Assembly: GCA_003165595.1 (NCBI GenBank)
Contig: PLWQ01000012.1
Coordinates: forward strand, 205,542 to 269,541
Length of the DNA: 64,000 nt
DNA from: Fibrobacterota bacterium
Lineage (GTDB): Bacteria > Fibrobacterota > Chitinivibrionia > Chitinivibrionales > FEN-1185
Reading direction: 5' to 3'
The notes beneath the pieces were generated by a model. That model was not told the origin of the DNA. It did not search any database and saw nothing but the letters and a program-made list of their open reading frames with translations. The translations under genes were made by a program, and so were the position numbers. The stretch's first letter is position 1; every line of letters starts with the position of its first letter. Positions 46,017-53,146 of this stretch are shown here, one piece after another.

Positions 46017-47327
46017 ATGCTGCCATCCGTTTTCTGCCTTGCGGCTGATTCGGCCTCGGCCTCCGCATCCACGAAAATTACCGACTCGGCCGCGTCAGTA
46101 GTATCCGTGAAGAAGGCCGACTCGGCCCCGGCCTTTATTTCCATGGCCGGAGACTGCAGATACCCCGCCGTCGTCTCGGAGGGAAACAACCTCCACTTGA
46201 CATGGGTTGTTACGGAGGGGGTGACAGCAAGCATTTATTACCGGCGGAGCGCTGATGAGGGAAAAGACTGGACAATCTCCCGGCGGATTAGCAACGAAAA
46301 GAGCGATTGTTATCCTCCGGCAATGGCGGTAAACTCGGGAATAGTGCACGTTGCATGGATAGACTACGGCGAGACGGTAGACGGAGAGCTCTACTACTCC
46401 CGGAGCCTTGACGGAGGAGAGACCTGGGAAAAGAACCGCATCCTTATCACCGATGCCAACAGCGCGCGTTATCCGTTGCTTGCCTGCAAGGAACAAAATG
46501 TCTACCTGATCTGGCAGGACGTGGAAAACAAAGTTTACTTCAAGGCCAGCCGAGACCAGGGACTTACCTGGGAAAAGGAGATGCTTCTGGGAAAAGTGGG
46601 TAAGCATTCTTGTTATTGTTACCCCCCGGCCCTTTCGTGCAACGGAAATGAATTGCTGGTGGTGTGGACCGACTTTCGGGAGGATAAAAAGGGCATTAAC
46701 CTTGGATTGGACGGATTTACGCTCTTCAAAAACAACGACAAAATGGTCTCCTCCGTTGTCTGCCGGACAAGCGCGGACAAGGGCCGTACCTGGAACAACG
46801 AACAGGTCCTGTCGGCAACCCCGGTCTCCAAGGAAACGAAGGAGGAAATTGACAATCCCATAGTGCTTTCGGACGGCTCGCAGTCGTATCTTTTTTGGCT
46901 TGACAGACGCAATATTCAGCTCGGCGAAATTTTCTACGCCCGATTCGACCCAAAGACGGACAAATGTCCCATCACCGGCAGGAACTTGTATCCTATCGAA
47001 AAGAGGTCACCGAAGCGTCCGTCGGTGGTGTTCGACAAAGACAAGCACCTTCATTTCACGTGGGCAAGCTATTTAGGCGGGGAATCGGTCGTCTCCTACG
47101 GCGAGATCGACCCTGCGGGAAATGCCCTGAAAGAAAAGAAAGAGCTCACGACGAGCGTCGGCAGTTACAATAATCCGATCATAACGATGACCGCTTCCGG
47201 ATTTTTGCACGTATTCTGGTTTGATGCACCGAAAGACAAGACCGAATGGTCAAGGATATTTTTAAAGACAAGCAAGGACAATGGGGCGACCTGGGAAGAC
47301 TGGGGATCTCAAAAGAAGGAAATGTAA
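46017..47327 (+). CDS. Secreted BNR/sialidase-type beta-propeller protein
   Basis: A protein of about 436 residues with at least four BNR (Asp-box-like) repeats, e.g. SADEGKDWTI, SLDGGETWEKN, SRDQGLTWEKE, SADKGRTWNNE and SKDNGATWEDW, spaced 50-80 residues apart as in a six-bladed propeller. Catalytic residues of sialidase (Arg triad, Tyr) are not clear, so it may be a binding module. The start is uncertain: the in-frame ATG at 45822 reads through the repeat at 45846-45998; the ATG at 46017 gives a short hydrophobic leader (MLPSVFCLAADSASASAS). It overlaps no neighbour and is followed after two bases by the next gene. Confidence 0.72.
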   Translation: MLPSVFCLAADSASASASTKITDSAASVVSVKKADSAPAFISMAGDCRYPAVVSEGNNLHLTWVVTEGVTASIYYRRSADEGKDWTISRRISNEKSDCYPPAMAVNSGIVHVAWIDYGETVDGELYYSRSLDGGETWEKNRILITDANSARYPLLACKEQNVYLIWQDVENKVYFKASRDQGLTWEKEMLLGKVGKHSCYCYPPALSCNGNELLVVWTDFREDKKGINLGLDGFTLFKNNDKMVSSVVCRTSADKGRTWNNEQVLSATPVSKETKEEIDNPIVLSDGSQSYLFWLDRRNIQLGEIFYARFDPKTDKCPITGRNLYPIEKRSPKRPSVVFDKDKHLHFTWASYLGGESVVSYGEIDPAGNALKEKKELTTSVGSYNNPIITMTASGFLHVFWFDAPKDKTEWSRIFLKTSKDNGATWEDWGSQKKEM

Positions 47328-47329
47328 TA

Positions 47330-48148
47330 GTGAAAACATTTTCACTCTTTCAATCGCCGAAGGTCGGTTGCACGCGGAAGCCCTTGACACCTGTCTCATT
47401 GCTCGCGGCAGTCTCGCTTGCCGTGTTCCTTGTGTTTTTCTGTGCTAGGGTCGTGGCTCAGGAGGATTCGCTTTCGAAAATAAAACTCATTTCCACGAAC
47501 GATTCTCTTTCAAAGGGAAGCATGACGGATCGAGGGGATTCGCTCACAAAGAACAAGGCCGCCGTTCAAAAAGAATCTCCTTCAAAGAACACCGATGTTG
47601 ATATGAAGGAGCTGACGAACATCGTCTTAACGGATAAGAAGATCCGTGCCTCCGGATGGGGTGAATACATAGTCGGAGGACATTGCCTCTGCTGTGACAA
47701 TATGAGAAGTGCCGACTGTATTACGGTCAATACCACCAACAGAACGGACAAGCTGCGTATTAAACAGATTATTGACGGGAAAACAGAAGCGGACACCGGA
47801 GACAACACCACTTATTTCGGCGACTTATTTGAGCGAGAAGTGCCGACAAAACCCGTCGCACTGCTCATGGCCGAAATTACCTTGCCTAAACTGCAGGACA
47901 TCTACAGGATAATAGTGTATACCGTGGCGGACAGCTTGAAAAGGAAGAACGTTCTTTTCAATTGCGAATTGGGCTACACCGACCAGTTCGACAGGCTGCA
48001 ATGGGCTGGAAAGGTTGAAAACAGGGCGCATGACGGCCATATCACCTTCGACCTGGAAAAACCCATTTTCACCAAGGATATCCTCTTGAAAGTAGAGGAC
48101 GGAAGAAACAGAATAACCGAAGTGGCCATATTTACCAAGAACAAATAA
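47330..48148 (+). CDS. Secreted protein with cysteine-rich loop and galactose-binding-like domain
   Basis: A 272-residue protein with a signal sequence or anchor (SLLAAVSLAVFLVFFCARVV) and a low-complexity region with repeated DSLSK or DSLTK-like units (residues about 45-95). The remainder is beta-rich; it contains GGHCLCCDNMRSADC, a cluster of four cysteines that could bind a metal, and ends like a discoidin/F5-8C-type domain (IYRIIVYT, LLKVEDGRNRITEV). Unknown function. GTG start at 47330 with AAGGAA. A stem-loop follows at 48159-48177. Confidence 0.6.
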   Translation: MKTFSLFQSPKVGCTRKPLTPVSLLAAVSLAVFLVFFCARVVAQEDSLSKIKLISTNDSLSKGSMTDRGDSLTKNKAAVQKESPSKNTDVDMKELTNIVLTDKKIRASGWGEYIVGGHCLCCDNMRSADCITVNTTNRTDKLRIKQIIDGKTEADTGDNTTYFGDLFEREVPTKPVALLMAEITLPKLQDIYRIIVYTVADSLKRKNVLFNCELGYTDQFDRLQWAGKVENRAHDGHITFDLEKPIFTKDILLKVEDGRNRITEVAIFTKNK

Positions 48149-48158
48149 GAGTGAACGA

Positions 48159-48177
48159 CCACCGCCACAGGCGGTGG
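48159..48177 (+). terminator. Hairpin between operon genes
   Basis: Stem ccaccgcc with a three-base loop, between the stop at 48148 and the next ATG at 48226. There is only a short T/G tail, so it may attenuate rather than end transcription. Confidence 0.4.
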
Positions 48178-48225
48178 CTTTGGGAGACGGGCATGGCCAC
48201 AAATGTCAATTCAAGGTAGCAGGTA

Positions 48226-49218
48226 ATGACCCTCTCTAAAATACTATCCCCTCTCATTGCGACGATCCTCTTAACGGCCATGCCGTCGAACGCCGGCGAC
48301 CAGTCCGTTCCCCAGAAATCTCAAGCCAGGAATCTATTCATTATCGTTATGAACGGTGTGCGCTACAATGATGCGTTCGGCGACAAGAACCACTTGTACA
48401 TCGATAATATCTGGACCAAGCTCCGGCCTCTCGGGACGATCTGCACCAAGTTCGAGAATCGAGAACTCACCCTGCCCATCCCGGCGCAGATGAGTCTTCT
48501 TACCGGCGTGTGGCATGTCCTAAGAAATCCGTTCAGTGAAACCATTCGCCCCACCTTCCCGACCCTGTTTGAATACTGGAACAGCGTCAGGAAAGATTCC
48601 GGAACTTCCTCCTATTTCGCCTCAAGCAGGCGAAATTTCGAAATCCTAGACTACAGCACTAGCACTGAGTTCGGGGCTAAATATGCGCCTACATTTGAGG
48701 CTGACAAGGAAGTGAAAGAGAACGAAAACGCAATCTATGAGAAGGCGCTGCCCCATATCATGGAAAAACACCCTTCTTTCGTGTATCTCAGCTTTGGCGC
48801 CGGGGGCGGTACCGAAACACCGGAAAAGGAACTGGCTGCCGAATGCCCATTGAAAGGTCAGAAGGATGCCTGCGGCGGAGCCGCCGGGCTGAATTCCTAT
48901 TACGAGTCGATAATCCTTATGGATCAGATTGTCTATGACCTCTGGGACCGGATTCAGAAAGTGGACGCCTATAAGGACAAAACGGTTTTTCTGGTAATGA
49001 GCGTCCACGGAAGACACACCGATGATTACCACGGCTATGGGGACAAGTGCCGGGGGTGCACGGAACTTTTTCTCCTGGCAATCGGACCGGGGATCAAGAA
49101 GAATTTCGTTTCCAAACAGGGAAGAACCCTTATCGATATCTGCAAAACTGTGGGAACTCTCTTCAATATCCCTACCCCGTACGCAAAAGGCGATGTCATG
49201 AAGGAACTATTCGAATAG
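48226..49218 (+). CDS. Secreted alkaline-phosphatase-fold protein, paralogue of 39463-40389
   Basis: A 330-residue protein with a signal peptide (LSPLIATILLTAMPSNAG). Same fold as the gene at 39463: NLFIIVMNGVRYNDAFGD, TLPIPAQMSLLTG, YYESIILMDQIVYDLWD, and FLVMSVHGRHTDDYHGYGD. The first metal-site Asp is Asn (MNG), and SDHG reads SVHG, although a Thr in LTLPIP may be a nucleophile. Active-site loss in both paralogues, in different ways, argues that they serve a structural or binding role. It closes the operon. Cysteines (DACGG, DKCRGC) are extra. Confidence 0.68.
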   Translation: MTLSKILSPLIATILLTAMPSNAGDQSVPQKSQARNLFIIVMNGVRYNDAFGDKNHLYIDNIWTKLRPLGTICTKFENRELTLPIPAQMSLLTGVWHVLRNPFSETIRPTFPTLFEYWNSVRKDSGTSSYFASSRRNFEILDYSTSTEFGAKYAPTFEADKEVKENENAIYEKALPHIMEKHPSFVYLSFGAGGGTETPEKELAAECPLKGQKDACGGAAGLNSYYESIILMDQIVYDLWDRIQKVDAYKDKTVFLVMSVHGRHTDDYHGYGDKCRGCTELFLLAIGPGIKKNFVSKQGRTLIDICKTVGTLFNIPTPYAKGDVMKELFE

Positions 49219-49680
49219 TTTGGTGTGCCTTTCAGGGATGCCATAAGCTTTCGACTTCAAGAATGCATTGCCGGCTGTTCGTCTAAATCCGCAACGCACC
49301 CCACCCCCAGCCGTTGGCGAAGACGTTGCTGCTCCTGTAGGAATTGTGTGTAGCCCAAGTCGTGGTCTCCTTGACAAGGAGAAGGGAGCAGTATTCCTGT
49401 TTTCTCCCCCTCTCCCTATCGAGGAGAGGGGTGCCGCGTAGCGGGGTGAGGCGGGCATCGGTTTGAGCGAGAATGCCGGATAGGCATTGAATTCCCCGCA
49501 CTGTGGATCACTCCCGAGTATGTCGACTGCGTCTTAGAGGGTATGGCAATAACTACGATGATTGGTGCGAAGCACCATTACCATGCCATAAGGAAACGAA
49601 GTGACAATACGCTCGCTGTGGTATTCGGGATGCGGGACAAACCAGTCGAATTCGTCAAGGCAGATAGGATTCACTTTGGG
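49219..49680. other. Intergenic region with small palindromes
   Basis: About 460 bases between the reductase operon and the convergent FN3 gene. Two palindromes: tctccttg/caaggaga at 49366-49382 and a nine-base stem cccctctcc/ggagagggg at 49407-49431. A stretch caatacgctcgctgtgg at 49606-49622 resembles the end of the dispersed repeat. No gene supported. Confidence 0.6.
49404..49455. repeat. Hairpin-containing intergenic repeat
   Basis: A hairpin (cccctctcc, loop, ggagagggg) followed by gtgccgcgtagcggggtgag. This combination is a known form of widespread REP-like intergenic repeats in many bacteria. Only one copy is in the window, so repeat status is from recollection of the motif, not from comparison. 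Confidence 0.4.
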
Positions 49681-49720
49681 CAAAAAAAAGTTCCCCCTCG
49701 ACCGAAAGTCGAGGGGGAAC
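49681..49720 (-). terminator. Rho-independent terminator of the FN3 protein gene
   Basis: Perfect 13-base stem (gttccccctcgac) with loop cgaaa at 49690-49720, followed on the minus strand by a run of seven to eight T (49682-49689). It lies 30 bases after the stop of the gene at 49752-51188. Confidence 0.9.
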
Positions 49721-49751
49721 GGCACTCGGATTGTCTTGTAATCCTCAAGTG

Positions 49752-51188
49752 TTATCTTACTATCCTCAAGCCAGAGCCTTCTATATCCTGTTCCATGTTA
49801 GTGGCGGTTCGAAATTTAAATCTATACACATATACCCCATCTTGAAGACGTTTTCCATAGTTGTCGCTGAGGTTGTCCCACCGGACTTTGTTCCAGCCTT
49901 CGCCCAGGGAGCTCGAAGGGCTTTCCAGGGTCGCCACGCGTTTCCCCGAAAGCGTGAGGACATCTATGGTCACGCTCCTGGCCGGCTGGTAGAGATAGTA
50001 CGTGAACATGGTCCAGGTGGAAGCCGGGTTGGGCTCATTCGCAATGCGCCCCCTATCCGATATTCTGTCTTCGAATGACGGTACTTTGAAGGTGAAATCC
50101 GACGAGTAAGCGGCCGTATTCGCGTTTTCCCCGGTATAGGAAACAGCCCGGGCGTGATACGTTGCCCCTTTCTGGAGATCGAACAATTGAATGTAATGAT
50201 TATAGCCCATCTCGGCGTTCACCCCGCTATTCATTCCATATTGCGTTGTCAAACCGTATTCGACCGAAGAGGTCGCGGGTATGTTCGTTTTCCAGGTGAT
50301 CGTCACGTCTTGTGCCGTGACTTTCGCCGCCGTCACTTGTGACATAACGGCATTCTCTGCTACCGTGTTAAGTACGCCGGTCGTCACTCCTACAAAATTC
50401 TGGGCGCTCACGCTCGCAGTCAAGGTATAGGTTTTGCTCAGAGGAGTGAATACTACCCCAGTCTTGGTCGGGGTAACGGTATAGGTACCCGCTTGCAGAT
50501 TAGCAAACGAGTACGCTCCGGTGCTCGTCGTGGTATCTTTTTTTGAGGCGCCACCTGACAAAGTAACGAGGACCCCGGTAATTCCCGCATCTGCTTTTGC
50601 GGATGCTACGCGTTTTCCGGTTGCGGTCGTGCCTATAATGCCAGCTATGGTAAAGCCCGTGGAGCCCGCCAGGGTGGTGAGTGTCCAGTCACTCGTGCCG
50701 CCACTCTGCTGATATGTCTTACAGTAGGTTGGACCACCACCTCTGGAACAGTTGCTCAAACAACATCCTTTTACTCCGGCGTGATAAAGTGTGCCGGGAG
50801 TCAGGTTTGGCACGGTAACGGTATAATGGGTATAAGCGGTCGTGGGCAGGGTAGTCGGGTAGATACTACTTTTGGCGTTAGTTGTACCATATGTCACCTG
50901 ATAGGCAGCAGGACCCGCCGAACCCGTGTAGGTGCCGCAATCCCACGTCATATCAAAAGAGGTGCTCGTAATATTCGAAATCGTAACATTCGAAATCCAT
51001 GGCTGAAAACAGTCACACGCATGATCGCCGTTTGCGTTGTGGAGAAGTTGACTATGCTCTTTTGCCTCATCAGCCAATACTATTCGGGATGAAGAGGTTT
51101 TGTTAAGAAAGACAAAGACGCCTGCGCCCGCCAGTACTACGGCAAGCAGCCCAATGCCGGTCCATTTAAAAACATTTGATCTTTTCAT
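49752..51188 (-). CDS. Secreted FN3-domain protein with FlgD-like C-terminus
   Basis: A 478-residue protein: N-terminal signal or anchor (residues 10-30), two fibronectin-like domains (residues about 60-160 and 290-360; e.g. WISNVTISNITSTSFDMTWD and AAKVTAQDVTITWKTNIPAT), a carboxypeptidase-regulatory-like domain in between (GITGVLVTLSGG ... AYSFANLQAGTYTVTPTKTG), and a C-terminal FlgD/sorting-like domain (VTIDVLTLSGKRVATLE, WDNLSDNYGKRLQDGVYVYR). A cysteine-rich loop CCLSNCSRGGGPTYC lies in the first FN3 domain. Likely a surface protein. It has its own consensus promoter and terminator. Confidence 0.75.
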   Translation of the reverse strand: MKRSNVFKWTGIGLLAVVLAGAGVFVFLNKTSSSRIVLADEAKEHSQLLHNANGDHACDCFQPWISNVTISNITSTSFDMTWDCGTYTGSAGPAAYQVTYGTTNAKSSIYPTTLPTTAYTHYTVTVPNLTPGTLYHAGVKGCCLSNCSRGGGPTYCKTYQQSGGTSDWTLTTLAGSTGFTIAGIIGTTATGKRVASAKADAGITGVLVTLSGGASKKDTTTSTGAYSFANLQAGTYTVTPTKTGVVFTPLSKTYTLTASVSAQNFVGVTTGVLNTVAENAVMSQVTAAKVTAQDVTITWKTNIPATSSVEYGLTTQYGMNSGVNAEMGYNHYIQLFDLQKGATYHARAVSYTGENANTAAYSSDFTFKVPSFEDRISDRGRIANEPNPASTWTMFTYYLYQPARSVTIDVLTLSGKRVATLESPSSSLGEGWNKVRWDNLSDNYGKRLQDGVYVYRFKFRTATNMEQDIEGSGLRIVR

Positions 51189-51569
51189 TAGACCCCCTAC
51201 TTCTTAAATGTTGAAGTTTATTCCAATCCTCTTCCTTATTTACGTGCTTAAATAGAAAATGAATCAATTGCTATAAAAATCAAAGAATTGCACTATGGTT
51301 GTAACCGATGCCAGCTCGTAGGTGTCTAAGCAGGTCAATAGTATTGTAATATATAATCAACAAAAAAGGAAATGTCAATTATTTTTTAGAAAAATTGAGT
51401 ATAAATGGCAATCTCGTCCGTATCAGGAAAAGAAAAAGGCGGGCGCTTGCAAAGGATTTCCAAAACAATTGCATGGTTTTTTGATTAAGGAAGCATAAGG
51501 CGGGTTGTATTTTCAAATCATGCACCGTATGAAAAATTCCCTATTCGCAAGCATTGGCTGGAGGGTTTT
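51189..51569. other. AT-rich divergent region between FN3 gene and FISUMP gene
   Basis: About 380 AT-rich bases. It carries the promoter of the FN3 gene (51350-51378, minus) and must carry one for the FISUMP gene (plus), for which I see no clear boxes. Its low GC content stands out from the surrounding genes. Confidence 0.7.
51350..51378 (-). promoter_or_regulatory. Consensus sigma70 promoter of the FN3 gene
   Basis: On the minus strand TTGACA (51373-51378) and TATATA (51350-51355) with a 17-base spacer. The gene start at 51188 is about 150 bases downstream, so the leader is long. Confidence 0.7.
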
Positions 51570-52316
51570 GTGAAAACAGTACTGTTTATAGGGAGCATGT
51601 TCCTGATTTTGTTTTCGTCTTGTTCGCGAAACACAGTAACTGACGCTGACGGAAACATATACAATACCGTCAGGATCGGGAAACAAGTCTGGACTGCCGA
51701 AAATTTACGGACGACGAAGTGGAGCGACGGCACCCCCATTCCGCATGTACCCGACAGTGTCGCCTGGCATAATCTTGCCTCGCCCGGCTATTGTTACTAT
51801 GGAAATACGAATAATGCCGACAGCATAAAGAGATTCGGGGCCCTTTACAATTGGTATTGCGCCGATTCGAAAAAACTTGCTCCGCCGGGATGGCATGTCT
51901 CCACGGATGATGATTGGGATGCTTTACGGGATTACCTGATTAAACACGGATACAATTGGGACAAGGAGAGAAGGGATAACAGAATAGCTAAATCCCTGGC
52001 GGCGCAAAGCGGTTGGAAACCGTTCGGTATCGAAGGCATGCCCGGAAATAACATGAAGGACAATAACAGGAGCGGTTTTTCGGGCTTTGCCGCCGGTTCC
52101 CGCTATGATACGCGGGATTCCATTAGCGGGCATCCTCCTGTTTCCATGTTTTGGGCCATTGGCCACAGGGCTGCATGGTGGAGCGCCACGGAGGTCACCG
52201 AATCAATCGCCACTGTATATGGGCTGGGTTTCTGCGTTGATTATCTTATTAAGTACGAACGTCAATGGCTCAAGACGTGCGGTTATCCGGTCAGATTGGT
52301 GAAAAATGGGAAGTAA
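51570..52316 (+). CDS. FISUMP-domain lipoprotein
   Basis: A 248-residue lipoprotein (signal VLFIGSMFLILFSSC). The FISUMP family pattern is clear: TDADGNIYNTVRIGKQVWTA then ENLRTTKWSDGT, ALYNWYCAD, LAPPGWHVSTDDDWDALRDY, FSGFAAGSRYD and WWSATE, ending GYPVRLVK. The family is named for paralogues in Fibrobacter succinogenes and is common in Bacteroidetes and Fibrobacterota; it is thought to be surface-located and its role is unknown. GTG start at 51570 with GGAGGG. It ends 16 bases before repeat copy 3. Confidence 0.85.
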   Translation: MKTVLFIGSMFLILFSSCSRNTVTDADGNIYNTVRIGKQVWTAENLRTTKWSDGTPIPHVPDSVAWHNLASPGYCYYGNTNNADSIKRFGALYNWYCADSKKLAPPGWHVSTDDDWDALRDYLIKHGYNWDKERRDNRIAKSLAAQSGWKPFGIEGMPGNNMKDNNRSGFSGFAAGSRYDTRDSISGHPPVSMFWAIGHRAAWWSATEVTESIATVYGLGFCVDYLIKYERQWLKTCGYPVRLVKNGK

Positions 52317-52331
52317 TGGCGCTTTTATTGA

Positions 52332-52451
52332 AGACCCCCGCAGCAATAGCTGCGAGGAGTCTTCCATCCCTATGGAAAAAAACATACTTATACTTATAGT
52401 CGCTCGCTAACCCCCGAAGCAAGCTTCGAGGAATACGCTCGCTATGGGATT
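52332..52451 (+). repeat. Dispersed structured repeat, copy 3
   Basis: A 120-base element with the same three hairpins as copy 2: cccgcagc(aata)gctgcgagg, cttccat/atgga, and ccccgaagcaagcttcgagg. Compared with copies 1 and 2 it is more diverged in the middle (acatacttatacttatag) and has an extra three bases there. It ends gctatgggatt, three bases before the ATG of the next gene (52454). Confidence 0.85.
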
Positions 52452-52453
52452 CT

Positions 52454-53071
52454 ATGATCGCAACCTTGACACAAGGCTTTCTTCTCGGCCTTGCCACCGG
52501 AACAACCTGCCTGGCCACGTGCGGACCGGTCTATGCGCCCTACCTGATGCAGTACGGCAAGAGCCTGCCGAAAAGTCTGCTCGCAGTTCTTGAATTATCG
52601 GCCGGCAGGTTTATATCTTACGTTATTTTCGGCGCGGCCGCAGGGCTGCTTGGCAGGCAGGTTGACTTTGAAGGAAAAGGTCTCATCACCGCGGCCGGCT
52701 ACTTCCTATTCTCCGTTTTTCTGCTGGTCACTGCCTTTCGTACTCACCAGCGCGACAAATGCTGCCGTACCGGCCGCTGGGCGGGAATTATCGACCGGCC
52801 GCTGGTTCTGGGAATTCTCACCGGCATCAATATCTGCCCTCCTTTTCTTCTGGCATTGACAAAAGCGTTTGGCGGGTCGGGACCGGCGGACGGCATGACG
52901 CTTTTTGCGGCGTTCTTTGTGGGCACATCAATCTGGCTGGCGCCGATAGCGGCATTCGGGTTGCTGGGCGAGCGAAAGCTTCTTCGCTCGATAGCACGAT
53001 GGGGAGCAGTTGCTGTAAGCGTCTGGTTTCTCGTCCTGGCAGGGCTGCTAACCTACAATAATTTCCGATAG
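52454..53071 (+). CDS. CcdA/SafE-type membrane protein
   Basis: A 205-residue membrane protein with six helices. The N-terminal helix has two cysteines in LATGTTCLATCGPVYAPYL and the fourth helix has NICPPFLLAL, the pattern of the DsbD/CcdA-like (UreH/SafE) branch that shuttles electrons or metal across the membrane. It starts three bases after repeat copy 3, whose end provides no ribosome site, so translation may need the repeat's structure. Proximity to the reductase operon and its NapH-type protein suggests it could pass reducing power to the periplasm; this is inference. Confidence 0.8.
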   Translation: MIATLTQGFLLGLATGTTCLATCGPVYAPYLMQYGKSLPKSLLAVLELSAGRFISYVIFGAAAGLLGRQVDFEGKGLITAAGYFLFSVFLLVTAFRTHQRDKCCRTGRWAGIIDRPLVLGILTGINICPPFLLALTKAFGGSGPADGMTLFAAFFVGTSIWLAPIAAFGLLGERKLLRSIARWGAVAVSVWFLVLAGLLTYNNFR

Positions 53072-53146
53072 TAGTTTCACTCCGCAGTTTCAGGGTCGCT
53101 CACCAGTTCTCCCTCTGGGTCTGTCTGCTCCGCGCCGGATCCCGGC

